Below are positions 1-10,564 of a stretch of 64,000 nucleotides of DNA, piece after piece. Position numbers and translations under genes: made by a program. How positions within the stretch are numbered: position 1 is the first letter of the stretch; each line of letters begins with the position of its first letter. The notes under the pieces are model-generated. The model did no database searches and had not been told where the DNA came from. It saw only the letters and a list, made by a program, of their open reading frames with translations. This DNA comes from an uncultured Oscillospiraceae bacterium (GTDB lineage: Bacteria; Bacillota; Clostridia; Oscillospirales; Oscillospiraceae), in assembly GCA_947626265.1 (NCBI GenBank), contig CANQRM010000008.1, positions 59,335 to 123,334 on the forward strand, in the 5' to 3' direction.

Positions 1-717
1 CAGTGGTAAAAACGCGAATATCACCGCGAACACCACGGCGGGCAGCAGGTTCGCCACCCGTATCTTCTTGCCCCACACAAGATTGAGTCCCACGCAGAAG
101 ATGAGGATGGACCCCACCGTGGAGAGGTTGGAAAGCGCGGCGTCGGTCATGACGGGCCGGATGAACCGGGCCAGGGCCGTCACCGCCCCCTGCCACAGCG
201 CCACGGGCACGGCGGAGAAGATGCACCCCTTCCCCAGCGAGCAGGTCATCACCAGCACGATGATCAGGTCCAGCACCGCCTTGGCGGCCAGGATGGACCA
301 GTCGCCGAACATGCCGTCCTCAATGGCGCCCACGATGGCCATAGCCCCCACGCACACGGTAAGGGACGCGGTGACGAAGCCCTCCACGAACCGCTGCTCC
401 TTGGCGTTGCCGCTCTTCACCTTCAGCCACTCGCCGAACCGCTCAAAAAGGCGCTCCAGGTCGATAAGCTCCCCCGCCAGACCGCCCAGGGCCAGGCTGC
501 CCACGATCATCATGGTCCCGCCGCTGGAGAGGGCCCCGTCCTGGATGGACAGCATCCCCTCCATAGCCCCGGCGATACCCAGAAACAGCACGCTCACGCC
601 GCAGGCCATATTCAAGGTCTGCTGGACCCGCTCCGATAGAAATCTGCCGAACGCCATCCCCAGCAGCCCACCCGCGACGATACCGGCGGCGTTGAGGACA
701 GTTCCCAACCCGATCAT
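1..717 (-). CDS. DUF554 family membrane protein (partial, 3' end outside window)
   Basis: The minus-strand frame opens with M-I-G-L-G and runs 239 codons to the window edge without a stop. The product is a string of hydrophobic, glycine-rich helices typical of DUF554 (YqgA/YdfK-like) inner-membrane proteins, which are usually 225-240 residues, so very little is missing. The start at 717 has a GAGAG purine run about 9 bases upstream; an in-frame ATG at 726 lies directly against that run and is less likely. Function in this family is not established. It reads away from ppdK's end and shares a hairpin region with it. Confidence 0.75.
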   Translation of the reverse strand, partial: MIGLGTVLNAAGIVAGGLLGMAFGRFLSERVQQTLNMACGVSVLFLGIAGAMEGMLSIQDGALSSGGTMMIVGSLALGGLAGELIDLERLFERFGEWLKVKSGNAKEQRFVEGFVTASLTVCVGAMAIVGAIEDGMFGDWSILAAKAVLDLIIVLVMTCSLGKGCIFSAVPVALWQGAVTALARFIRPVMTDAALSNLSTVGSILIFCVGLNLVWGKKIRVANLLPAVVFAVIFAFLPL

Positions 718-785
718 AAATACCATCTCTCTTTCTGCCGGGCCATTGTATCACACCGGGCGGGTCACGGCAAGACGGATATAGA

Positions 786-819
786 ATATCCCCGGCCAGC
801 GAAAGCTGACCGGGGATAT
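786..819. terminator. Hairpin between ppdK end and DUF554 start
   Basis: Arms 786-800 and 805-819 pair (one internal C/A mismatch) around a GAAA loop. On the plus strand it is followed by GTTTTGTTT; in the direction of ppdK transcription the following run is weaker (TATTCTATA). It is the only terminator-like structure downstream of ppdK. Confidence 0.5.
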
Positions 820-853
820 CGTTTTGTTTATTCGCTATACGCTGCGCTGTAAC

Positions 854-3475
<2,622 letters not shown>

Positions 3476-3576
3476 GCTGGGATTTCCTCCTTTTATACCT
3501 ATGGTATTTTATTGACTTTTGCAGGGGGCGGACAGGCCTATGCCCATCCTGCGCCCATTATGAGAAATACAATATT

Positions 3577-3605
3577 ATTAAACGTCAACAGGGACGAATT
3601 GTCAA
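3577..3605 (-). promoter_or_regulatory. Probable ppdK promoter
   Basis: On the minus strand TTGACA (3605-3600) is followed by 17 bases and TTTAAT (3582-3577), a near-consensus housekeeping promoter. This predicts a leader of about 95 bases before the ppdK start. Confidence 0.65.
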
Positions 3606-3718
3606 GGAAAAATCCCCCGCGCCCGCCAATTTTTTCATCTCCGCCGGAAAGTAATATTTTCCTACCCCGCGCATGGACCGGCGCCGGCCGGGCCATACTA
3701 TCCGGGAGGTGATATTTC

Positions 3719-3832
3719 ATGTCCAAGAACAGCAAGCAGAACAAGAACAACTCCAGCAAGAGCAGCGGCCAGAACAGCCAGGACCAGAGCAAAAAGAACG
3801 GTGCCGAAAGCCAGAAGGGCTCCCAGGATTGA
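3719..3832 (+). CDS. Small Lys/Ser/Asn/Gln-rich protein (37 aa)
   Basis: An ATG preceded by GGGAGGTGATATTTC opens a 37-codon frame ending in TGA. The peptide is almost entirely Ser, Asn, Gln, Lys and Gly with no hydrophobic core, resembling the short disordered proteins often annotated as hypothetical or spore-associated in Clostridia. I do not recognise a family. The same frame continues without another stop for 53 more codons of coding-like sequence (see the 3833-3994 entry), so this may be only the first part of a longer protein. Confidence 0.55.
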   Translation: MSKNSKQNKNNSSKSSGQNSQDQSKKNGAESQKGSQD

Positions 3833-3994
3833 AGGCACGGCCCTGACGTCACAGGGGCAAACCCGCGGCTGGACCCGGAGAGCCGGCTGGTCAGCAAGTA
3901 TGACAGCACCGGTATCGCCAAATACCCCACCGGCACCCGGGAGGATATGGGCATGCGGGTCCGGGACGATTTCCCGGAAGAACACATTATGTAA
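3833..3994 (+). other. In-frame coding-like continuation after TGA
   Basis: Directly after the TGA at 3830-3832 the same frame runs 53 codons to a TAA. From about 3863 on, the codons end mostly in G or C like neighbouring genes and encode a charged stretch ending D-D-F-P-E-E-H-I-M. There is no good start codon or ribosome binding site for it as a separate gene. It may be the rest of a gene broken by a nonsense change, a read-through extension, or chance. Confidence 0.35.
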
Positions 3995-4008
3995 ACTAAG
4001 TGCACAGC

Positions 4009-4035
4009 AAAAAGGCGGGGCCGCATGGCCCCGCC
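4009..4035 (-). terminator. Terminator of the double-glycine peptide gene
   Basis: A 9-bp GC-rich stem (4014-4022 with 4027-4035, loop GCAT) is followed on the minus strand by TTTTT. It lies 18 bases past the end of the small peptide gene and also sits just after the plus-strand frame ending at 3994. Confidence 0.8.
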
Positions 4036-4052
4036 CTGTTTTGCGCGGATGT

Positions 4053-4241
4053 TTACCTGTTGTTCTTGGTCAGCGCGTCGATGCCGTTGCTGGCGTTCTG
4101 CACGGAGCAGACACTGATGGATGCGGCCAGAGCCGAGTTGGCGGAGGGATCAGCGTTGACGGAGCCATACAGGCCGCCGGAGACGGTGTCCAGATCGTCG
4201 TCGCTGAGAACTTTGTCCTGATTCTTATCTTCGGGCTTCAT
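4053..4241 (-). CDS. Double-glycine leader peptide (putative RiPP/bacteriocin-like precursor, 62 aa)
   Basis: The start at 4241 follows AAAGGAGATACTCCC. The N-terminal part is charged and ends L-S-D-D-D-L-D-T-V-S-G-G, matching the double-glycine leader pattern that C39-peptidase ABC transporters cleave in class II bacteriocins and related peptides. The remaining 39 residues start L-Y-G-S-V, contain one cysteine and are rich in Ala, Ser and Asn. No C39 transporter, immunity protein or modifying enzyme lies nearby, so export would need a transporter elsewhere. The gene has its own promoter and terminator. The leader call is good; a bacteriocin or signalling role is inference. Confidence 0.7.
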   Translation of the reverse strand: MKPEDKNQDKVLSDDDLDTVSGGLYGSVNADPSANSALAASISVCSVQNASNGIDALTKNNR

Positions 4242-4372
4242 GGGAGTATCTCCTTTCAAATTTCCATTGGCTGGATGTTTTTCACTTCTTTATACGACCG
4301 GGCGGAGCAAAAGGGCTAAAGAAATTTCAGAAATTCTGAAAAAATTTTTTCCGCCCATCCATTTTCACTCTA

Positions 4373-4401
4373 ACTATACCATACCGCCGGAATAAAATCA
4401 A
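4373..4401 (-). promoter_or_regulatory. Promoter of the double-glycine peptide gene
   Basis: On the minus strand TTGATT (4401-4396), a 17-base spacer and TATAGT (4378-4373) with an upstream TGG form a good promoter just past the htrA stop codon. The leader of about 125 bases contains the AT-rich palindrome TTTCAGAA-A-TTCTGAAA (4324-4340). Confidence 0.6.
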
Positions 4402-4413
4402 CGTCTTTCCGCC

Positions 4414-5718
4414 TCACCGGACGGCGCCATTATCTACCAGTTCGACCTCCACCTCGAAGGTCTCCCCCTCCCGGTAGACGGTAAGGGTCAGGCTGTCGCC
4501 CACGGCGAAGCCGTCCTTGATGAAGTTCACCTCCGCCACGGAGCTTACGTGGGTGCCGTTGACGGCGGTGATCACGTCCCCCTCCTGCAGGCCCTTAGCC
4601 AGGGCGTCGGAGCCCTCGTTGACCTGGGAGACATACACCCCCTCGGGCAGGCCGTACAGGTCCATGGCCTCCTGGCTCACGGACCCGGCTATGATGCCGA
4701 TGGTGGGCTCGCCGGAGACATAGCCCTTGGCCATGAGCTGGTCGGCCACCTCCTTGACCACCGAGGAGGGGACGGCGAAGCCGATGCCCTCCACGTTGGC
4801 CATGTAGGCGTACATGATCTTCATATTGGTGATGCCCACGATCTGGCCCCGGGCGTTGATGAGGGGCCCGCCGGAGTTGCCCTCGTTCAGGGCGGCGTTG
4901 GTCTGGAGCATGGTCATGGTGTGGCCCTGGTTATAGATGTTCCGGTCAATGGCGGAGATGATGCCGTTGGTCATGGTGCCGGAATAGTTGGAGCTCAGGG
5001 GGTTGCCGATGGCCACCACCTCGTCCCCCACCCGCAGGCTGCCGGACCGGCCGAACCGGGCATAAGGAAGCTCCTCCTCCGCGTCGATGACGATCACGGC
5101 GATATCGCTGGCCTCGTCCGCGCCCACCAGCTTCGCCTCATACTCCCTGCCGTCGGCGAACTCCACCGTGGCGCCGGAGCAGCCCTGGAGGATATGGGTG
5201 TTGGTGATGATATACCCCTCCGGGTCAAACACCACGCCGGTGCCCCAGCTGTAGCCGAAGTCGCCCATTTGGGCGGTGATGCCCACCACAGCAGGGCTCA
5301 CCTGCTCGTATATCTCCTGCAGGGAAAGCTCCTCCCCCTGGCTGGGCCAGAGCTTCAGGGTCATGCCCTCCGGCGCGTCGGCGGCGGGCATGCCTATCTC
5401 CTCGGCAGGGGCAAAGTAATTTTCAAAATACTCCCGGAAGTCGTCATACTGCTCCGCGTCGGAGCCGCCGAAGTCGAAAAGGCCCTCGCCGTAGGGTACC
5501 GTCTCCGCCGCGCCCCACTGGCGCGCCCGGGTCATGGTGTGCAGCGCCGCCAAACCTGCCGCCGCGCATACCAGCACCGCGCACACGCACAGCGCCGTCA
5601 CCTTTGTCCGGCGGGTGCGCCGGGCGGCCCGGGCCTCCGCCTCCGGGTCCCGGACAGGCGTCGGGGGCACGGTGGGCGCGGGGGTATACCAGCCGTTGGC
5701 GTTGTTCTTATAGTCCAT
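4414..5718 (-). CDS. htrA: HtrA/DegP-type serine protease with PDZ domain
   Basis: The 434-residue protein has a cytoplasmic Pro/Arg-rich N-terminus, one membrane helix at about residues 40-60 and an extracytoplasmic trypsin-like domain. The triad is visible as His175 (T-N-T-H), Asp205 (S-D-I-A) and Ser282 (N-S-G-G-P-L). One PDZ domain fills about residues 330-425. Such proteases degrade or refold misfolded proteins at the cell surface. The start at 5718 follows GGAGGAGCCCCTG; upstream in-frame codons lie inside the kinase gene. It is the last gene of a regulator-kinase-protease operon, which suggests an envelope-stress response in which the protease is the effector. Confidence 0.93.
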   Translation of the reverse strand: MDYKNNANGWYTPAPTVPPTPVRDPEAEARAARRTRRTKVTALCVCAVLVCAAAGLAALHTMTRARQWGAAETVPYGEGLFDFGGSDAEQYDDFREYFENYFAPAEEIGMPAADAPEGMTLKLWPSQGEELSLQEIYEQVSPAVVGITAQMGDFGYSWGTGVVFDPEGYIITNTHILQGCSGATVEFADGREYEAKLVGADEASDIAVIVIDAEEELPYARFGRSGSLRVGDEVVAIGNPLSSNYSGTMTNGIISAIDRNIYNQGHTMTMLQTNAALNEGNSGGPLINARGQIVGITNMKIMYAYMANVEGIGFAVPSSVVKEVADQLMAKGYVSGEPTIGIIAGSVSQEAMDLYGLPEGVYVSQVNEGSDALAKGLQEGDVITAVNGTHVSSVAEVNFIKDGFAVGDSLTLTVYREGETFEVEVELVDNGAVR

Positions 5719-5731
5719 CAGGGGCTCCTCC

Positions 5732-7207
5732 TTATCGGGGCCGGCGGGCACCCGCCGGGTCTGCGTCTTCCTTGTTGGCCCGGCCCGTGTCGGCCAGGGC
5801 CAGGGTGAACGTGAACACGGTCACGCCCTCTTTGCTGGTGACGAATATGTCCTGGCCGTGGCTGGACAGGATCTGCCGCACCATATATAATCCCAGGCCC
5901 ACGCCGTCCTTATCCCGGCTGCGGGACTTGTCGGCCTTGTGGAACCGGTCGAAGATGAGGGCCAGCTCCTCCTCGGGGATGGTGGGCCCCACATCCTGCA
6001 CGGCGGTATAGGCCTTGCCGTTTTCCTTCCACACGCTGACGGTGAGGTCCGTGCCCTCCCAGGCGAATTTTATCGCGTTGTCCAGAAGATTATACACCAC
6101 CCGGGTCAAAGAGTCCACATCTCCCTTGACCCGCAGGGCGTCCTCGGGCATATCCAGCTCCACGTTGAGCCGTTTGGCGTCCACCCGCTCCTCAAAGCTG
6201 AGCAGGGTCTGGACCACCATCTCCCCCAGATCGAAGGTCCGCTCCATCCGGGCCGGGTCCCCGTCCTGGAGCCGGGACATGTCCAGCATGCTCCGCACCA
6301 GGCGGCCCAGCCGCTTGGATTCAGACGAAATGGTCTGCAGGTACTTCCGCTCCTCGGAGGGCGGTATGGTCCCGTCCAGGATACCGTCGGCAAAGCCGGA
6401 GATGCTGGTCATGGGCGTGCGCAGCTCATGGGAGACGTTGGCGATGAACTCCCGCCGGCGGGATTCATTCCGCTCCAGGCTGTCGGCCATGGTGTTGAAT
6501 GCGTCGATGAGGGTGCCGATCTCGTCCTCGTCCTCATAGGGGCTGACCCGGGCGCTGTAATCGCCCCGGCCGAAGCGCCGGGCGGCCTCCGCCATCTCGT
6601 TGAGGGGCCGGGCGAGCCTGCGGGTGTTGGCGTATTCAAAGGCCACCGCCACCGCCAGCATCCCCGCCGCGATGAGCACGAACAGCAGCATAAAGCCGCC
6701 CCAGACGCCGAAGAAGCCGGAGCCGGCGTAGTTGACGAACACATAGCCGATGACGGCCCCGTCCTCGTCCGCCAGGGGCTGGGCCACCACATAATACCGC
6801 CCCTCGTAAAACCCGCCCAGGTCCGTCAGACCCCTGTAGGTCCCCTCCCGGGCCAGGGTATCCACCACAGCCTGGGGCACCTCCCGGCCGATATAGTCTG
6901 CCGTCAGGTCCCGGTCGGAGCTGGACACCACCGTGCCGGCCGGGTCGCAGAGGAAGATATGGTCCCCGGTGCTCTGGGCGATGGCAGCCAGGTTCATCCT
7001 GAGCTCCCAGCTGGAAAGCTCCTCCTCCGTGTGCATGGCCTCGGCATAGCGCCCCACCTCCGCCGCCGTGGCGTAGAGGCTGGCCTGCTTCTCTCTTATC
7101 AAAAAAGCCCGGCCCATGAAAAACATGGTGGCGCCGAAGAGGATGAAGCACACCGCGAACATGGTGGTGGTCACGAGAAAGCTTCGGAAAAATACGCTCC
7201 GTCTCAC
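5732..7207 (-). CDS. Sensor histidine kinase (two-component system)
   Basis: The 491-residue kinase has a first membrane helix at about residues 10-32, an extracytoplasmic sensor of about 130 residues, and a second helix at about 167-190. A HAMP linker follows, then a dimerisation domain with phospho-acceptor His260 (V-S-H-E-L-R-T-P) and an ATPase domain ending D-G-V-G-L-G-L-Y. It starts with GTG three bases after the response regulator stop and ends 13 bases before htrA. Architecture and neighbours match CssS/VicK-like envelope sensors, but the signal is not visible. Confidence 0.92.
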   Translation of the reverse strand: MRRSVFFRSFLVTTTMFAVCFILFGATMFFMGRAFLIREKQASLYATAAEVGRYAEAMHTEEELSSWELRMNLAAIAQSTGDHIFLCDPAGTVVSSSDRDLTADYIGREVPQAVVDTLAREGTYRGLTDLGGFYEGRYYVVAQPLADEDGAVIGYVFVNYAGSGFFGVWGGFMLLFVLIAAGMLAVAVAFEYANTRRLARPLNEMAEAARRFGRGDYSARVSPYEDEDEIGTLIDAFNTMADSLERNESRRREFIANVSHELRTPMTSISGFADGILDGTIPPSEERKYLQTISSESKRLGRLVRSMLDMSRLQDGDPARMERTFDLGEMVVQTLLSFEERVDAKRLNVELDMPEDALRVKGDVDSLTRVVYNLLDNAIKFAWEGTDLTVSVWKENGKAYTAVQDVGPTIPEEELALIFDRFHKADKSRSRDKDGVGLGLYMVRQILSSHGQDIFVTSKEGVTVFTFTLALADTGRANKEDADPAGARRPR

Positions 7208-7210
7208 CTT

Positions 7211-7900
7211 TTATGCTTCCCCGACTTCAAATTTATAACCCACGCCCCAGACCGTTTTCAGCCGCCACTGGTCGGAGACGCCCTCCAATTTTTCCCGCAG
7301 GCGCTTGATGTGCACGTCCACGGTCCGGGAATCGCCGAAGTAGTCAAACCCCCACACCTCGTCCAGCAGCTGGTTGCGGGTGTAGACCCGGTTGGGCGCG
7401 CTGGCCAGGTGGAACAGAAGCTCCATCTCCTTGGGCGGCGTGTCGATTTTATTGCCGTTCACCACCAATTCATAGGAATCCAGATTGATGATGAGCTTGT
7501 CGAATTCCAAGCGCCGGGGCTTTTCCTCCGCCGGACCGTCCGTCCGGCGCAGCACCGCGTGCACCCTGGCCAGCAGCTCCTTTATTTCAAAGGGCTTGGT
7601 GATATAGTCGTCCGCCCCCATCTCCAGGCCCGCCACCTTGTCCCGGGTCTCCCCCTTGGCGGTGAGCATCACGATGGGTGCCCTGGAAAAGCCCCGTATC
7701 TCCCGGCACACCTGCCAGCCGTCCTTCACCGGCAGCATGATGTCCAGCAGCACGATGTCCGGCTCCGAGCTTCTCGCCAGGTCCACGCCCCGGCCGCCGT
7801 CCATCGCCTGCAGCACCTCGAAGCCGTCCCGCTCCAGATAGAGCCTCAGCAGCTCCGATATATTCTCGTCGTCCTCGACGATCAGCGCTTTCTTCGCCAT
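7211..7900 (-). CDS. OmpR/PhoB-family response regulator
   Basis: The product has 229 residues: a receiver domain with the acidic pocket E-D-D near residue 9 and phospho-acceptor Asp53 (L-L-D-I-M-L-P), then a winged-helix DNA-binding domain beginning near residue 130. It is first in the operon with the sensor kinase and htrA, so it most likely activates this operon from the divergent intergenic region upstream. Confidence 0.95.
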   Translation of the reverse strand: MAKKALIVEDDENISELLRLYLERDGFEVLQAMDGGRGVDLARSSEPDIVLLDIMLPVKDGWQVCREIRGFSRAPIVMLTAKGETRDKVAGLEMGADDYITKPFEIKELLARVHAVLRRTDGPAEEKPRRLEFDKLIINLDSYELVVNGNKIDTPPKEMELLFHLASAPNRVYTRNQLLDEVWGFDYFGDSRTVDVHIKRLREKLEGVSDQWRLKTVWGVGYKFEVGEA

Positions 7901-8094
7901 GACAGCCTCCTCGCGCCGTAAGCAGCGGCGCAGACTTGTTCAATGTAGCTCAATTATATACCAGTTCCCCCTCCATGGGTTAACAAAATGTAAAAATATC
8001 CGGGAAATCGCAAAAAAGGTCTTTAATTTATCTCGCTAATATGGTAGTATGTTGAATAGCGTCAAGAAAACAACTTCTCAGGAGGACATTTAAA
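7901..8094. promoter_or_regulatory. Divergent intergenic region between the response regulator and ABC transporter operons
   Basis: On the minus strand TATAAT lies in CAATTATATACC (7949-7960) with no clear -35, fitting an activator-dependent regulator promoter. On the plus strand TGGTAGTAT (8042-8050) is an extended -10 for the transporter operon with a weak TTTAAT 17 bases upstream. No riboswitch-like structure is evident. Confidence 0.4.
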
Positions 8095-8910
8095 ATGAAA
8101 AAGTTTCTTGCTTTTACGCTGGCATTCATGATGCTGCTGACCACCCCCGTCTTCGCCGCCGAGGAGGAGAGCGACCTGGCCTATGTCCAGGACAAGGGCA
8201 CCCTGGTGGTGGGCGTGACCGAGTTCGACCCCATGGACTACCGGGATGAGAACGGCGAGTGGGTCGGCTTCGACGCCGACATGGCCAAGGCCTTTGCCGA
8301 GAGCCTGGGCGTGGACGTGGAGTTCATCGAGATCGAGTGGGACAACAAGGTCCTGGAGCTGGACGCCAAGACCATCGACGTGGTCTGGAACGGCATGACC
8401 CTCAACGACGAGGTCATGGCGGCCATGGAGTGCTCCAACGCCTACTGCAACAACGCCCAGACCGTTATCCTGCCCGCGGACGCGGCCGCCGACTATGCCT
8501 CTGCCGAGGATATGGCGGACCTGATCTTCGCGGTGGAGGCCGGCAGCGCCGGCGAGGCCGAGGTGGAAGCTCTGGGCTATGAGTGCACCCCCGTGCTGAC
8601 CCAGGCTGACGCCCTGCTGGAGGTCAGCGCCGGCACCTCCGACGCCGCCGTCATCGACCTGCTGATGGCCGCCGCCATGGTGGGCGAGGGCACCAACTAC
8701 GCCGATCTGATCAACACCATCAACCTGAACAGCGAGGAGTACGGCGTGGGCTTCCGCAAGGGCTCCGACCTGGCCCAGGCCCTGAACGAGTTCTTCCTGG
8801 CCTCCTATGAGGACGGCACCATGGAGGAGATCGCCGAGACCTACGGCGTGCAGGCCGCGCTGGTGGACCAGACCGCTCTGACCGCTGAGGCCGAGGCCGC
8901 CGCGGAGTAA
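8095..8910 (+). CDS. Amino acid ABC transporter, substrate-binding protein
   Basis: The 271-residue product is a family 3 solute-binding protein. A signal peptide of about 21 residues ends V-F-A and is followed by the typical opening G-T-L-V-V-G-V-T-E. Residues that contact the amino acid backbone in this family (region D-P-M-D-Y and the N-G-M-T-L segment) are present. No lipobox cysteine follows the signal, so unlike most Gram-positive binding proteins it would be released rather than lipid-anchored. It is the first gene of the operon with permease and ATPase; the substrate is probably a polar amino acid. Confidence 0.9.
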   Translation: MKKFLAFTLAFMMLLTTPVFAAEEESDLAYVQDKGTLVVGVTEFDPMDYRDENGEWVGFDADMAKAFAESLGVDVEFIEIEWDNKVLELDAKTIDVVWNGMTLNDEVMAAMECSNAYCNNAQTVILPADAAADYASAEDMADLIFAVEAGSAGEAEVEALGYECTPVLTQADALLEVSAGTSDAAVIDLLMAAAMVGEGTNYADLINTINLNSEEYGVGFRKGSDLAQALNEFFLASYEDGTMEEIAETYGVQAALVDQTALTAEAEAAAE

Positions 8911-8931
8911 CTTCATATAACACCGCCTATA

Positions 8932-8956
8932 CCGGGGAGAGCTCCGCTCTCCCCGG
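8932..8956 (+). terminator. Hairpin between binding protein and permease
   Basis: Arms 8932-8942 and 8946-8956 form a perfect 11-bp GC-rich stem with a TCC loop, followed by an A-run and then TTTTTT. It probably works as a partial terminator or mRNA stabiliser, giving more binding protein than permease. Confidence 0.6.
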
Positions 8957-8983
8957 AAAAAAATTGTTTTTTGAGGTCTTCTC

Positions 8984-9670
8984 ATGGAACTTATCCTCCA
9001 GCAGATGCCCGTGGTGCTCAAGGCGCTGAACGTGGGCTTTCTGCAGACCCTGAAGCTCTTCTTCGTCACAGGCCTTGGCGCCATCCCCCTGGGGCTGGTG
9101 ATCGCCTTCGGCTCCATGAGCCGCTTCAAGCCCCTGAGCTGGCTGACCCGCCTGATCGTATGGATCGTGCGGGGCACGCCGCTGATGATACAGCTTCTCA
9201 TCATCTTCTACTTCCCCGGCATGGTCCTGGGAAAGAATATATGGGGCAGCGGCGAGGCGGGCCGGTTTCTGGCCTCCGCCATCGCGTTCATCTTCAACTA
9301 CGCCTGCTACTTCTCCGAGATCTACCGGGGCGGCATCCAGTCCGTCCCCGTGGGCCAGCAGGAGGCGGGCTTGGTGCTGGGCATGACGAAGGCGCAGATA
9401 TTCTTTAAGGTGACGCTGCTGCAGGTCATCAAGCGCATCGTGCCGCCCATGTCCAACGAGATCATCACCCTGGTGAAGGACACGGCCCTGGCCCGCATCA
9501 TCGCCCTGCAGGAGATCATCTGGGCCGGCCAGGCCTTCCTCAAGGGCTCCCACGGCATCGCCGGGGCCATATGGCCGCTGTTCTTCACAGCCGTGTACTA
9601 CCTCGTCTTCAACGGCATCGTCACGGTGCTGCTGGGCCGGCTGGAAAAGCGGCTGGACTATTTCCGCTGA
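8984..9670 (+). CDS. Amino acid ABC transporter, permease
   Basis: The 228-residue polytopic protein is of the HisM/GlnP class. It begins with the L-Q-T-L-K-L-F-F-V-T helix, carries the V-R-G-T-P segment near residue 60, and has the EAA coupling loop (Q-Q-E-A-G-L-V-L-G-M) that docks on the ATPase. It lies between the binding protein and ATPase genes on the same strand and ends 12 bases before the ATPase start. Confidence 0.92.
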   Translation: MELILQQMPVVLKALNVGFLQTLKLFFVTGLGAIPLGLVIAFGSMSRFKPLSWLTRLIVWIVRGTPLMIQLLIIFYFPGMVLGKNIWGSGEAGRFLASAIAFIFNYACYFSEIYRGGIQSVPVGQQEAGLVLGMTKAQIFFKVTLLQVIKRIVPPMSNEIITLVKDTALARIIALQEIIWAGQAFLKGSHGIAGAIWPLFFTAVYYLVFNGIVTVLLGRLEKRLDYFR

Positions 9671-9682
9671 GGAGGGCGCGCC

Positions 9683-10468
9683 ATGGCTATTCTGGACGTA
9701 AAGGATATACGAAAGAGCTTCGGCAGCACGGAGGTCCTGAAGGGCATCAGCTTCTCCCTGGAGAAGGGGCAGGTGGTGTCCGTCATCGGCTCCTCCGGCT
9801 CCGGCAAGACCACTCTGCTGCGGTGCCTGAACTTTCTGGAGGTCCCGGACGGGGGCTCCATCGCCGTGAACGGTGAGACCATCTTCGACGCCGCCGACCC
9901 CGCCACCCAGCGGGAGTCGGAGATACGGCGCAAGCGCCTCCACTTCGGGCTGGTGTTCCAGTCCTTCAACCTGTTCCCCCAGTATACCGCCCTGCAGAAC
10001 GTGACCCTGGCCGGGCAGCTGCTGGCCAAAGAGGACCCGAACTTCAAGTCTAAAAAGAAAGAGCTCTATGCCCAGATCGACGACCGGGCCCGGCAGCTGC
10101 TGGTGCAGATGGGCCTTTCCGACCGCATGGACAACTACCCCCACCAGCTCTCCGGCGGCCAGCAGCAGCGGGTGGCCATCGCCCGGGCCCTGGCCCTGCA
10201 GCCGGACATCCTGTGCTTCGACGAGCCCACCTCCGCCCTGGACCCGGAGCTCACCCAGGAGGTGCTGCGGGTCATACGGGGCCTGGCCGAGCGGCAGACC
10301 ACCATGATCATCGTCACCCACGAGATGGCCTTCGCCCGGGATGTATCCACCCAGGTCATCTTCATGGACGGCGGCGTGGTGGTGGAACAGGGCGACCCCC
10401 GGCAGGTCATCGACGCCCCCGCCCAGGAGCGGACCCGCCGGTTCCTGGAAGGCTACAAACAGTCTTAA
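9683..10468 (+). CDS. Amino acid ABC transporter, ATP-binding protein
   Basis: The 261-residue ATPase is of the GlnQ/HisP type. The Walker A motif is G-S-S-G-S-G-K-T, the signature is L-S-G-G-Q-Q-Q-R, Walker B is L-C-F-D-E-P-T, and the switch histidine is in V-T-H-E-M. The start follows GGAGGGCGCGCC closely after the permease stop. It drives uptake with the adjacent permease and binding protein. Confidence 0.95.
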   Translation: MAILDVKDIRKSFGSTEVLKGISFSLEKGQVVSVIGSSGSGKTTLLRCLNFLEVPDGGSIAVNGETIFDAADPATQRESEIRRKRLHFGLVFQSFNLFPQYTALQNVTLAGQLLAKEDPNFKSKKKELYAQIDDRARQLLVQMGLSDRMDNYPHQLSGGQQQRVAIARALALQPDILCFDEPTSALDPELTQEVLRVIRGLAERQTTMIIVTHEMAFARDVSTQVIFMDGGVVVEQGDPRQVIDAPAQERTRRFLEGYKQS

Positions 10469-10484
10469 ATCGACGTCTCTCCCC

Positions 10485-10513
10485 TTGATTTTCCCCCGTG
10501 CATCAGGTATTAT
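10485..10513 (+). promoter_or_regulatory. Possible promoter for the downstream lipoprotein gene
   Basis: TTGATT, a 17-base spacer and TATTAT lie just after the ATPase gene. The predicted start site falls at the base of the hairpin at 10518-10539, so either this promoter gives a 5'-capped hairpin transcript or it is not used. Confidence 0.35.
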
Positions 10514-10517
10514 AATA

Positions 10518-10545
10518 GCCGCACATGAAAATGTGCGGCTTTTTT
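10518..10545 (+). terminator. Terminator of the ABC transporter operon
   Basis: A perfect 9-bp stem (10518-10526 with 10531-10539) closed by a GAAA loop and followed by TTTTTT is a textbook intrinsic terminator, 50 bases past the ATPase stop. Confidence 0.8.
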
Positions 10546-10564
10546 CAGGAAGGAGGTCCCCCGC

